Assembly: GCA_963576565.1 (NCBI GenBank)
Contig: OY755038.1
Span: 205,441,013-205,505,012 of the forward strand
DNA: 64,000 bases
Source of the DNA: Aspidapion aeneum
Lineage: Eukaryota; Arthropoda; Insecta; Coleoptera; Brentidae
Direction of reading: 5' to 3'
Part shown: one piece after another, positions 11,490 to 21,285 of the stretch
How the letters are laid out: every line of letters begins with the position of its first letter
How positions within the stretch are numbered: the first letter of the stretch is position 1
Notes under the pieces: model-generated
Seen by the model: only the letters and a program-made list of their open reading frames with translations
Told to the model about the DNA's origin: nothing
The model's database searches: none
Program-made: the position numbers and the translations under genes

Positions 11490-12524
11490 CAGTGGCGGCT
11501 GTTACAAGGGAGGCAACGGGGCAGTGCCCTCCCAAAACTAGATAAGAAACATTATTTTTATTTAATTTATTTAAAAAAAGTTAAATCTTCCCTTATGACG
11601 TGATTATCTAGTTCTTTTTATTATCTGAACTTTTTTAGAGTAAATAATTACAAGCCGGCAGCACCGCGCGGGACAAGATTTCAATTTTACTCGTTTTTCA
11701 GCGGTGTATGGGTGGCTGTTTTCGCGCGGGGTGAGAGGAATGTTTATTTTAGATGACGTCGGCCATATTCATCGTGCTAAAACGTTTGTTGCCCTTCCTA
11801 CATGTTGCCGGTTCTATCTGTAGTGAAGACGTATGAGTTTGGCACACACACCGTCGATTACATAATTAACTGTGCAAATTTAAATACGTTGACATATGAA
11901 CTTCGATTAAAAATAAAATCTTAAGGGCCAAATAGACCGGACCTAAAATTAACCAAAATTTTAGTGCAAGTAATAAAAATTTATACGATGCTGAAAACTG
12001 TGCGGTTGTGAAAAACGAAATGCTTTTTTTTTGCTTTATTTTTCTTATTATGAACAATCCACGAAGTGATCCTGCGTGGGTGGCAAAGGTAATGTGTGAT
12101 ATCAAGCACTTTCGTGAAAAGTTAAAGACACAAAGTAAGTTCTACTTATTTAAAAACAACATAGAATTTTCTATGCTTGTCAAGACTGATATTAGGTGCC
12201 AATTGAATAGTGCCCATAGGCAAAACATTACCGAACATAATGAAAATGTGGCAAAAAATAGGCCTATACTTAGTAGGTTAATAGACTATTTCAAATTCTG
12301 TGGGATTTTGAGGTTGCTCTACGGGGCCATGATGAGTCTGAAACTGGGGCTAAACCGAGCACTCTGCGAATAGATTTTATCTATAAACAAATAAACTAAA
12401 AAGTACACCAAGTAGCTGCTTGTTTGTAAAAAAAAATAAAATTGTTTAGGTAAGTTTTTTATCTCCTTTTCCATGCAATATAAATTTCTGCCCCCCCAAT
12501 TTATAACGTCACCAGCCGTTACTG
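11490..12524 (+). mobile_element. ZMYM1-like hAT element, copy 2, with 8-bp TSD
   Basis: Starts CAGTGGCGGCTGTTAC and ends with the imperfect inverse GTCACCAGCCGTTACTG. Identical 8-bp duplications CTACTATT flank it (11482-11489 and 12525-12532). The 5' untranslated part and the transposase start region match copy 1 at 3307-3990. At 1035 bp it is an internally deleted, non-autonomous derivative that keeps only the N-terminal finger and the start of the DUF4371 region. Confidence 0.93.
12008..12373 (+). pseudogene. hAT transposase N-terminal region with frameshifts
   Basis: The frame contains FFCFIFLIMNNPRSDPAWVA (end of the TTF finger and linker), KHFREKL, then NVAKNRPILSRLIDYFKFCG, which is the conserved start of the DUF4371 domain in ZMYM1-like hAT transposases. 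Directly after KFCG the conserved FEVALRGHDESETG is found in the next frame, so a frameshift lies near 12300. A run of eight T near 12024 also puts the finger's first cysteines out of frame. The ATG of copy 1 is missing here. The catalytic core is absent. It is therefore a dead fragment, but the motifs make the family call secure. Confidence 0.85.
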
Positions 12525-13104
12525 CTACTATTTTAAAACTAAAAGTCTTTAAACGCTTCGCTACCGATGGAGAAGGTGTTTTTTTTATATTTTTTTAGCT
12601 TTTGCAGTTTTTGGAAACGCTTATACAAGAGTGGCGATTGGTGTACTTTGTAAACATTATCTGAATTTGGTACATTGTTGATTTCTATTTTGAAAGTAAT
12701 TTTCTGCTGTACGTTTCAGAGTTTACTGGCCGCATTAAGTCCAGAACGAATTTATGCATACACTGTGTCACAAAATTGTATCCCTGGACCATTTGCGTTC
12801 GCCATAAAAAGTATTTAATGTGCAAATTTTTAACGGCAGCATTGCGACACCGATGTCTATATCAACTACGATAGAATATTATTTTAAAAAAGGACTTGCT
12901 GCAAAGCCGACTACTGCCGTTTTTTGGTATGTCGAAGGCAAAAAAATAAGTTAAATATAGTGCTGTGACCAGAAAAAAAGCATCAAGACTTTTTTTCTGT
13001 CTACACAGAAAAAAATAGACAGAAAAAACAAAATGTACGAATTTCAGCCATTGAAAACGTTCATTTATTCAATGTACACGGACATTTATATAATGAACAC
13101 TTCC
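12525..13104. other. No gene recognised
   Basis: AT-rich; a short inverted CTGTCTACACAG pair near 12998-13023 is the only structure seen. Confidence 0.5.
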
Positions 13105-13923
13105 ACCAGTATTTACTAAAGGGTCTACAGTGCTACAATCCTAATACTACAAATCTAGATTTTGGTTAAAGGTTTAAATTATATAATTCCTTCATAAGTA
13201 CTTTGCAATATGGGCCATCTTTTTTCGTTGTAACAAAGACATTACGTCCGCAAAAAACTTCAAAATAAATAAAAAAAATATAATATATTTGTTTAAAAAT
13301 GGCAGCCATATTTAAACTTCCAAACGTCACTAGGAGATGTCCAATAAAATTCGTGTAAGTTAGTGTCAGCTGTCCGCTATATTTTACAGGTGAATTATTT
13401 AGACAAGTTAGCGATGATAAAACCGATTTTAAATTCTTTTGGTGGAGATGTTACTGAAAACAGATTTTAATATATCTGGCGCTTTTAACAATATTTTAAT
13501 ATTGATACGTATTTAATACGTTAATGCATCTAAAGATATAGTTTTTATGTTTTATTTAGCTTTGAAAATTTTCGTATATAGGTTTTTTATCAATCTTAAA
13601 TTATTTCTATAGTTTTTCGAACTTTAAACCACCCCTCAGGGATGGTACTACAATTTGACTTCACGAACTAGATTTCTAAAAAATGACATACCGTTACAAA
13701 ATTTTTACGTGGTTTTTGTTTACTTCTAAAGTTAATTTGAATTTATGTGAGATAAAACTTATTCGGAAATGCGTAATATCATATTTTGCATAAATCAATT
13801 TTTTGCAGTTATTTGACCTGTGAATATAAAAAATACATTTAAACCGGTCGCTGTCAACTCTATAGACTTGATACTTAAACCCGGTCTGAAATGTTAAGTT
13901 TTACGGTCTTAGTAAATACTGGT
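13105..13923 (+). mobile_element. TIR element F, copy 1 (non-autonomous)
   Basis: Begins ACCAGTATTTACTAA and ends with its inverse TTAGTAAATACTGGT. It matches 49209-51880 once a large insert there is removed: the CTACAGTGCTACAATCCTA block, the GGCCATCTTTTTTCG block, AGTGTCAGCTG...CGCTATATTTTA, the AATACGTATCAATATT block and TTTAAACCACCCCT. No transposase frame is seen. The target duplication is not clear, and weaker inverted similarity continues outside both ends. Confidence 0.75.
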
Positions 13924-14060
13924 GTTCAAGACTATTTTGTAAAATTAATGTTCTTGTACGTTAAACCAAATATTTCGTTCATTGGCAGAAAATTAATGTT
14001 TAATTTATTGATTTTACGTACCTGTTTTGTACTGTGTAGGTTTTTGTAGATTTCACAGTT

Positions 14061-14105
14061 GGTTCTGGGGGGGGGGAATAAAGAAGGTTATTCCCCCCCA
14101 GAGCC
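14061..14105. repeat. G/C-run hairpin
   Basis: GGTTCT plus a run of ten G and AATA face TTATT plus a run of seven C and AGAGCC across a short AAAGAAGG loop. Could be a terminal junction of two MITEs. Confidence 0.7.
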
Positions 14106-14408
14106 CGAAAAAAATATGTAAGGTATATAGACTGGTAGTGCACATATAGATTAGTTAAAGGCTGAAAAAATAATATTTTTGTTGATTCATCAGAAAATTA
14201 TCTGCATAAAAAAATGCAATATTCACTGCAATTTTTTTAGATTTTAAGTTAACTCGATATTTTGGTCCTCAAAATAAAAAAAATTGCCGTATCCTGTGAA
14301 AAAAGACAGCAAGTCGTGATTATTCAAAAATCGTCTTTCTGTGTCAAACTCGCGGATTTAAAATGGCGGTCTTTTTTTACAAGCTTTTATTTAGCTTCAG
14401 ATGTTCTG

Positions 14409-14532
14409 TCTAACTATCTAACTATCTCACTATCTAACTATCTAACTATCTAACTATCTAACTATCTAACTATCTAACTATCTTACTATCTAACTATCTA
14501 ACTATCTAACTATCTAACTATCTAACTATCTA
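14409..14532. repeat. (TCTAACTA)n octamer microsatellite
   Basis: About 15 units of TCTAACTA with single variants (CTCACTAT, TCTTACTA). Confidence 0.95.
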
Positions 14533-14535
14533 TCA

Positions 14536-15092
14536 AATCTTGTGAAGCGTTTTTGACACACTTCCCATTATCCGATTTGGATGAAATTTGTACACACATA
14601 GTGGTCCCATGACAATACAACAATAATGAAAAAATGTCCTCCCAGCCTACCCCCACCCCCTTCCATAAAAAATGCGTTTTTGACACACAAAAAAATATCC
14701 TCCCACCCCTACCCCCACCCCTTCTATAGAAAAATGTGTTTTTGACACACTTCCCGTTATCCGATTTGGATAAAATTTGGTATACACATAGTGGTTCGAC
14801 GATAATACAACAATAAAAAAAAAATATCCTCCCATCCCTACCCCCACCCCCTTCCATAGAAAAAATTGTTTTTGACACACTTCCCGTTATCCGTTTTGGA
14901 TGAAATTTGGTACACATATAGTGATCCGATGACAATACAATACTAAGAAAAAAATGTCCTCCCACCCCCACCCCCACCCCCTTTCATAGAAAAATTAGTT
15001 TTTGACACACTTCCCATTATCCGATTTGGATGCAATTTGGTATTCACATAGTGGTCCGATGACAATACAACAATAAAAAAAAATATCCTGCT
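14536..15092. repeat. Minisatellite, ~125-130-bp unit, 4-5 copies
   Basis: Each unit has TTTTTGACACACTTCCC, GTTATCCGATTTGGAT, TTTGGTACACACATAGTG, GATGACAATACAACAATA and a C-rich CCTCCCACCCCTACCCCCA block. Units start near 14548, 14672, 14738, 14867 and 14998; the second is shortened by about 60 bp. The repeat keeps a 151-codon minus-strand frame open (14977-14522), which is a by-product of the repeat. Confidence 0.93.
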
Positions 15093-15110
15093 GATTATGA
15101 TTTTTGAATT

Positions 15111-16659
15111 ACTTTGTAAAAATCAAAATTATCCATCAAAAATGGTGGCCTTTTTCGTTTATGAACCGATATGTATTATCTTTAAAGTTTGCGGTGTTTA
15201 AAGACGCTAATTATGATTTTTAAATTAACTTAACTTAAAAAAAAAACAAAATCGCGTATTTTTTCTTTTTTGAACTGTTTTGTATTAAATTGGGAACTTT
15301 TGGATGTCTAAGGTTACTGATTATAAGTTTTGAATTAAACTTGCAAAAAGTGAAACTATCGATCCGATATGGCGGACTGTTCCTTTTATTACCGATATGT
15401 ATTAAATTTGGTACATAAGTGTTAAAAATGATTTATTATTTTTGTTGAGTTAAAACTTAGGAAAATCAAATTGGCTGTTCCAAAATAGTAGACTTTTCCA
15501 TTTATAAACCGACATGTAAAAAATCAGGCAACTTTAATTATTCTTTTTAATTATCTTTAAGTGTAATTGAAAAATAAAAATCAGCGACCTTGAGGACACC
15601 AAACTTAATAAACAAAGTCCGCCATTTTGTATCCGCCATCTTGCATTTTTTGTGATAAAAAAATATTAAATTGCATTATTAACGGAACACCTGTCGAAAT
15701 TGCAAACTGAAACTACGGCAGCCGACAGCAAGTTACCGCGGCGACAAATCGGGTCGACAGTGAAATGGGCCAGCGGCGAATAGGATCGAAAAATCCCCCC
15801 CCCCCCCCAAATTAAATTCCTAGATCCGCCCCTGTTATTAGGCTAACAAATGAAATCAAGTATAACTAAAAACTACTATAGGCAACTATTTACCTATATT
15901 TCTTTTTGTTTTCTGTAGCGAAACTACAAAGCACAAAGGGTATATGTCGAATTTTAATTAATTAGTTTGATGTTGTCACTATGAGAACAAAATCAAAGCT
16001 TGAATTTCGTGAACAACCCTTTGCTTGTCGACAAACCTCCCTTATCGCCCTCTCTTGTTTGAAAAATTACATTAACCCCAAACTTCTGCACAAAACCATT
16101 ACCTATTATTTACTATCAAACGTAAATTTTAGTACCCCTGCTATTTTACCCTACTAATTCGATACGCGTTGACTGATCAACAATGCATGAGTGAAAAACT
16201 GAAAAAAATCTTGGACTATTCTACATAGTAAATCATTAAACATGTTTTCGTGGCTAATCAGGTAGAAAGAAGTCGTTGTCTCTCATATTTTTCAGTGAGC
16301 AGCTCGAAAGCCTAACCTCACGGGGGTCCAAGATCTAATGGACACCTAATAATTGTTGGGTAAAATAGCAGTACTATACTTTTGTAAACTTATCATTATC
16401 ACTATCCGTAACAAATTCTAATCAGGTTATTAGGTACAATGGCGGTTCTGCAGCAAAAGTCTGGAGGGTAATATTTGCGTCCAGGAAAAAAGCGACAATA
16501 TTCACACAAAAAAAAAGCCCAAACCTAAAAAAGCGCTCGCCCAAAAGAGCGCAGATAGTAAAACAGCGCACAGGAAAATTATGAACAAGAACATTTTTGG
16601 CATATAAAAAATCATAATGAAATAAATTTAAGTCTTTAAAACTAAAAGTTAAATAACTC
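15111..16659. other. No gene recognised; possible hAT MITE end near 15797-15834
   Basis: A C-run (15797-15810) followed by TAGATCCGCCCCTG looks like the right end of a hAT MITE of the type seen at 54114-54395, but I could not find its left end. The rest is unassigned. Confidence 0.4.
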
Positions 16660-16970
16660 AAATTAGACGTTATCATAACTTAGACAGTGGGAAAGAAGAA
16701 TTAAAGAGATCAGTTGGATGACTTGGTCGAGTTAATACCCTGAGAATTTCTGCCTTAAGAAATTCAGCCTGCATAGATGAAAGTTTTCCGAAAATTTATG
16801 TATGGCTTCGGTAGTTCAATGTTTAGAATGTTTGCGTACAGAGCAAGAGATCCCGGGTTCGAGTCCCGGCCGAAGCAAAAACTTTTTTCTTATTTTTCTT
16901 TCTTTAATTTCACTTCTTGTTTATAGTTTTAGGTCCTTGCATTATTTGCAATTTGGTATTTGATAAGAAT
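16660..16970 (+). repeat. tRNA-bearing repeat unit, copy 1
   Basis: One of four copies of a ~300-bp unit. Order: AGACAGTGGGAAAGAA block, AATACCCTGAGAATTTCT, GAAAGTTTTCCGAAAATTTA, a 73-nt tRNA-like sequence, TTTTTCTTTCTTTAATTT, TTTTAGGTCCTTGCATTATT and TGCAATTTGGTATT. The tRNA part lies in the middle, unlike a normal SINE where it forms the 5' end. This copy abuts the LINE at 17005. Confidence 0.85.
16805..16877 (+). tRNA. tRNA-Gly-like sequence, probably a pseudo-tRNA
   Basis: 73 nt fold into a cloverleaf. The acceptor stem GCTTCGG pairs perfectly with CCGAAGC, followed by A. The D stem is GTTC/GAAT with an 8-nt loop, the anticodon stem TTTGC/GCAAG, the loop GTACAGA, and the T arm CCGGG-TTCGAGT-CCCGG is perfect. 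Acceptor and T arm closely resemble eukaryotic tRNA-Gly (GCATCGG...CCGATGC). The loop would give anticodon ACA, and the D loop lacks the usual GG, so decoding function is doubtful. No TTTT terminator directly follows, though a T-run starts 6 nt later. Confidence 0.5.
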
Positions 16971-17004
16971 ACATTGGTTACACACTTTCATCTTGAAATA
17001 CTGA

Positions 17005-17730
17005 GGATATTTTTTAGTATGTAGCTTAATTTACCGAATACTGTTCGGGCCAATCTTACTCGCCTCTTGATTACAGCTATTGGTTTCCTTTTTTTAGTTT
17101 AATAATTTGTCCCAGGTATACATATTCCTCTACTTGTTCTATTTCCTTTTGGTTTATTCTGATTGTGATATCTTCATCTGTGTTTGTTATGATTTTAATT
17201 TTAGTGTAGTTCATACTCAAGCCTATATTTTTAGCTGCTGTATCCAGTTCTTCCAGCATTTTTATCAGTTCTTCTGTCTTGTCTGTTATTAAGGCGATAT
17301 CATCAGCATATCTTAGGTGGTTCAAGTATTGTTCACTTGCTTTGATGCCTATTTCCTCCCAATGTAAGTTTTTAAAAACATCTTCTAGGGCCTGATTAAA
17401 TAGTTTAGGGCATATTGTGACACCCTGGCTGACACCTCTTCTTATTGAGGATTGGCTTGTTTTCTTCGTGGATTTTGATTGATGTTGTTGCTTCGCTACA
17501 GATATTGGCTATTAAGTCTGTGTATCTGTAATCTATTCGGCTATTAATTAAAGATGCTTTTACTACCCAGTGCTCAATGCTATCAAAAGTTTTTTTGAAG
17601 TCTATAAGCGCAATATATAGTGGAATGTTGTATTCGTTGGCTGGTTCTATTAGGATTTTCATGGTTAATAGGTGGTACTATAACTATACTTAACCTTTTC
17701 TGAAGGCTGCTTGTTCTTTTGTAAATATCA
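17005..17730 (-). mobile_element. LINE (RTE-like), truncated both ends, copy 2
   Basis: Reverse-strand copy of the LINE at 5365-6392, better preserved. In order on the minus strand: an EQAAFRKG-like block, MKILIEPANEYNIPLYIALI, DFKKTFDSIEHWVVKASLI, RCQPGCHN, then LRYADDIALITDKTEEL and YVYLGQIIKL. It breaks off at its 3' side exactly at tRNA-bearing unit 1 and has no tail. Confidence 0.87.
17077..17662 (-). pseudogene. LINE reverse transcriptase fragment (palm with YADD)
   Basis: Two frames, 17662-17405 and 17325-17077, together cover RT fingers and palm. The first has FKKTFDSIEHW and the SGCxN-type turn (RCQPGCHNM); the second has the catalytic YADD within LRYADDIALI, GLSMNYTKIK and the thumb-proximal EEYVYLGQIIK. 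A short gap with a frameshift separates them, and no endonuclease or C-terminal part is present. In the intact family the protein primes reverse transcription at nicked genomic DNA. This copy cannot act. Confidence 0.87.
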
Positions 17731-17917
17731 CAGAAACTAAAGCTGTTACGAAGTTTTTGTTTATAACACAAATTATTTACCAAAATGTGGTTTACTATAT
17801 TCTGAAAATCGCATAGTAATGCGATGCTAAGTTAAAAATTTAGCATTTTGAAAATTTTTTAATTGTCAAAAAACTGTCATTAGCAAGAATGGATTTTGCC
17901 CAAAATCTAATAAGCTT

Positions 17918-18200
17918 TCAAATACCAAAATTGCAAATAATGCAAGGACCTAAAACTATAAACAACAAGTGAAATTAAAGAAAGAAAAATAAGAAAAAAG
18001 TTTTCTGCTTCGGCCGGGACTCGAACCCGGGATCTCTTGCTCGCTAGGCAAACATTGTAAGCATTGAACTACCGAAGCCATACATAAATTTTCGGAAAAC
18101 TTTCATCTATGCAGGCTGCGATGTCTCAATACAAGAACGGAGACTCTCAGGTTATTAACTCGACCAAATCATCAAAGTGATTTCTATAATTCTATAACGT
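17918..18200 (-). repeat. tRNA-bearing repeat unit, copy 2
   Basis: Reverse complement of the unit at 16660-16970, from AATACCAAAATTGCAAATAA to the AACTCGACCAAATCATC block and on to ATAACGTCT. It forms a large inverted pair with copy 1 around the LINE at 17005-17730. Confidence 0.87.
18006..18078 (-). tRNA. tRNA-Gly-like sequence, probably a pseudo-tRNA
   Basis: Same length and layout as the sequence at 16805: perfect 7-bp acceptor stem GCTTCGG/CCGAAGC plus A, perfect T arm with TTCGAGT loop, anticodon stem TTTGC/GCAAG. The loop is CTAGCGA, which has the proper C-T before the anticodon and would read AGC. The D stem has one mismatch. Copies 1, 2 and 3 would read ACA, AGC and AAA, so the anticodon is not conserved; that argues for a repeat-borne pseudo-tRNA. 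Confidence 0.5.
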
Positions 18201-18271
18201 CTGAAAACATGAGATCACCTTTTCGTGTGTTGAAACTTCTGATCGCAATGGGCGATTGCTAATATAATTCT

Positions 18272-18430
18272 CAAATACCAAAATTGCAAATAATGCAAGG
18301 ACCAAAAATTATAAACAACAAATGAAATTAAAGAAAGAAAAATAAGAAAAAATTTTTCTGCTTCGGCCGGGACTCGAACCCGAGATCTCTTGCTCTTTAG
18401 GCAAACATTCTAAGCATTGAACTACCGAGC
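18272..18430 (-). repeat. tRNA-bearing repeat unit, copy 3 (truncated)
   Basis: Matches copy 2 from CAAATACCAAAATTGCAAAT through the tRNA-like part (18359-18430), then stops at the acceptor 5' strand, where one A is missing (ACCGAGC). It fuses there to repeat A. The T stem has one C-to-T change and the anticodon loop reads CTAAAGA. Confidence 0.82.
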
Positions 18431-18436
18431 TAGCTT

Positions 18437-18690
18437 GTTAGCTGAAAATTTTATGAACATTGGTTGAGCGGTTTAGAAATTATCGTGTTACCGACAAACA
18501 TATACACACACACACACACCTACACACACACACACACACACACAGACAGACATCACGACAATATTGCTAAGATAAGGCAAAATACACCCAAATAACACAT
18601 TTTCGATGTTATCCAAAAAAAAAAAAATTTCGTCAAAACTAATACCTTCTCTAGCCATTGCTGCGAGGGCTAGGAAGGTAAAAATCATGA
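18437..18690 (+). repeat. Interspersed repeat A with (CA)n, copy
   Basis: Family landmarks: GAAAATTTTATGAACATTGG, GCGGTTTAGAAATTATCG, TGTTACCGACAAACAT, a CA run at 18505-18543, CAGACAGACATC, and the end motif GGGCTAGGAAGGTA. Related copies are at 17843-17917, 19225-19555, 28163-28545, 41140-41420, 43940-43972 and 62015-62105. Confidence 0.8.
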
Positions 18691-19224
18691 GACAACAGTA
18701 CTTTAACTCTCTTGTCGAGACAGTCGAGCCGTGTACATCACATCAGCATTTTAATCAGGGCCGTAATGAAGCATGTCTATTTATCAGAGAGCTTGATTGA
18801 GAGTAACGACCCGAGGTTCTCGAATATTTTTTAGAATTAAATTTAGATAAAAGTAATTTAAATGATTACAAAAGGTAATTAAAAATAATTTTCCGCGCAA
18901 ATGTCTAGGGATATTTTTAACGAGAACGCCATTTTTGCTTATAGATATGTGTTATTCTTTTTTGTAGACAATAAAATTTTATTTTAAACCTTGCATAACA
19001 AAGTTGCATTAGTTATATATTTATTAAAAGGCAGCATTTGGCACCTTATGCAATGTTATTTTTAAGGTGCCTTAATCTCTGAACTATAAAAGAATATGGG
19101 TGCCATCATATCCTTGCGAATCCGCGATAGACTTTTTTGATTTTTAACGTCCTAGTCCGCGCAGCAATTGTATTTTTTTTTCGATGAATAAATATTTTTG
19201 TTTGAGATAACGCCAAAAATGTGT

Positions 19225-19555
19225 CTGTCTTTAAGGTAAAATAGTGCTCGACTGTTACGAGCTGATTAGATTTGAGTCGAAATCCATTGATGCTAATGAA
19301 AGATTTTTTACAGTTAAATAAATTAAAATATGCTAACTTTTTAACGAAGTATAGCATCAATATCTGGTTTTCGGAATATTGTAGAACACGTTTTCCTTAT
19401 AATTTTTTGGTATATCCAAAAACTTCGAGTGTTTTGTTTCTGAGATATTTACAAAAACTGTTTTGATGACTGATATAGCATGGAGTTTACTTGAATGGGC
19501 TAGGAAGGTATAAGATCCGTCATAGATTCATTTATTATAAATCAAGTACCCTAAA
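19225..19555 (-). repeat. Interspersed repeat A, copy in opposite orientation
   Basis: Shares AAATAGTGCTCGACTG, CTGATTAGATTTGAGTCGAA, GCTAATGA, ATATCTGGTTTTCGGA and the end motif GGGCTAGGAAGGTATAAGAT with the copies at 28163 and (inverted) 41140. Confidence 0.78.
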
Positions 19556-19610
19556 CAACAAGTCGGCCGGGACTCGAGAGAGAGATTTCGGGTTTTTGAT
19601 TTGAATTTCC

Positions 19611-19905
19611 ATACCAGTGACAGTGGGAAAGAAGGATCATAGAGGCCAGTTTAATGGCTTGTTCCTATTAATACCCTGAGAATTTCTTGTTCTTGTATTG
19701 AGACACCACACACATACATGGGTAAAAGTTTTCCGAAAATTTATGTATGATCTTTGCTGGCTTAATGAGAGAGCGTTTGCATACAGAGCAAGAGATTCCA
19801 GGTTCAAGTCCCAGCCGAAGAACTTTTTATAATTTTTCTTTCTTTAATTTTACTTGCTGTTTATGGTTTTAGGTCCTTGCATTATTTGCAATTTGGTATT
19901 GAAAA
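19611..19905 (+). repeat. tRNA-bearing repeat unit, copy 4 (degenerate)
   Basis: All landmarks of the unit at 16660-16970 are present in order. The tRNA-like part (about 19749-19822) has lost its acceptor pairing on the 5' side and carries several T-arm changes (CCAGGTTCAAGTCCCAG), although the T stem still pairs. This is the most decayed of the four. Confidence 0.82.
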
Positions 19906-20795
19906 CTACCCTATATTTTGTTATGGTAAATTATGAAAGCCGAAAAAGAAAACTAGCTGAAATTTAATCATCTGGCAACAGCAATAGTACGAAAATGTAT
20001 TTATACAAAAGTTAATAAACAAATTAAGAAAAAAATTAAAACAAATGTATAATAAAGGCAAATTTTAGTATGCGTAAATTAAAAAACAAAGAAGCCGACG
20101 TAGGGTATCTGAAACACAGTACGACGCATACGCATTTATGCTCAGATAAATAGTGGTGTAAAAGTGAGTGAGTAATATGAACCCAAAATCCCGTTGAAAA
20201 TGAGACACTTAAACAAAAAACACTAATAATTAAATTCCGATAGATTTTCTGTTATAAACTGATAGCAGCAGTTGTAAAGACTTCATAGCTCCAATTTATT
20301 TATTTTTTTATAAAAAATAGGTTCATAATTAAAATTACAAAATCCATAGCTTTATTTGTGGTATAAAACTTTTAAAAACGTTACCGAAACTTTTGTCGTG
20401 TGACTTTGTAGATCGGTTTTGCTATAAATAAATATCTTTGCACTTATTTGTTGAATTTAGGTAAAAAAAAAACAAAAATTTATTTCTCAATTTTACCCTG
20501 AATTTCTTATTTTTCGTTTAGACTGCGATCCAACTGTTTATACGTGAATTTTTTAACTTTTTCAAGGTAAAAACTGAGACAGTTTTAATTTTTTTTTATC
20601 ATATTATAGGTCAAATTTCTATGTTTTTACATTTGCAATATTTTTCTGATTATTGCTTATATTCTACAAGAGTCCTACAGAGGAGTCCAAAATCTTAAAA
20701 ATATAAGAGTTTTAAAAACTGTATCATTTTTACACCAATTAACCCTACGATTGAGCATAAACCGGTTCAAAGAATCTAAAAATGAAGCACTCATA
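19906..20795. other. No gene recognised; AT-rich
   Basis: Nothing I can assign. Confidence 0.5.
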
Positions 20796-21285
20796 GCTTG
20801 CTTGTGATTTGTCACGTTGACACACAGCTGCCATCTGGACAGCTGCCTTGTGAGTGGACGCCATATTTGTTGTTCATTTACATTTTGCGTTGTTTTACGT
20901 TTGTCGTCAAAAATTATGTTTTTTTTTGTGAAAAATGGAAAATAATTTACGTAAAACATATCCGGTTTGTACAAAAATGTCCGGGAGAAGTAAGGGAGTG
21001 CCATTCCATAGGTAAATACTTGTATTTAGCTTTATAATTTGTTAGTAAAGTTAGGAGTGGTTTTTAGATGCTATTAAGCATTATTTATGGTATCTACAAT
21101 AAATATACACAAATAATTTTAAAATTTAAATCCATAATTTGGTAAATTTTCACCCAATCAATTAGTTTTTAGAAAAAAAATATTAGACAATAACCTAACT
21201 TTTTAACAATTGTCAAATGTAGTGACGTAATGGAGTATGATCCGAAAGCGCCAAAACTGACGCATGCGCAGTAACCGAAAAATAC
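20796..21285 (+). repeat. Interspersed repeat D, copy 2
   Basis: Uninterrupted counterpart of 9824-10860 (inverted). Contains GTTGACACACAGCTGCCAT, GAAAAATGGAAAATAATTTA, ATGTCCGGGAGAAG, TTAGTAAAGTTAGGAGTGG and, at the end, TGACGCATGCGCAGTAACCG. It gives the empty-site reference for the foldback insertion in copy 1. Confidence 0.78.

Noticed and set aside
14522..14977. 151-codon minus-strand frame rich in Gly/Val/Phe
   Set aside because: It runs through the minisatellite units and repeats with them; no start context or domain. A by-product of the repeat.
14409..15092. CRISPR-like array
   Set aside because: Units are contiguous tandem repeats without spacers, in a eukaryotic context.
16805..18078. 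Functional tRNA genes
   Set aside because: Anticodons differ between copies, the D loop is atypical, and all copies lie in the same dispersed repeat; pseudo-tRNAs are more likely, though not proven.
20675..21004. 109-codon minus frame in repeat D
   Set aside because: The other repeat D copy (9824-10860) does not keep this frame; chance opening in a repeat.
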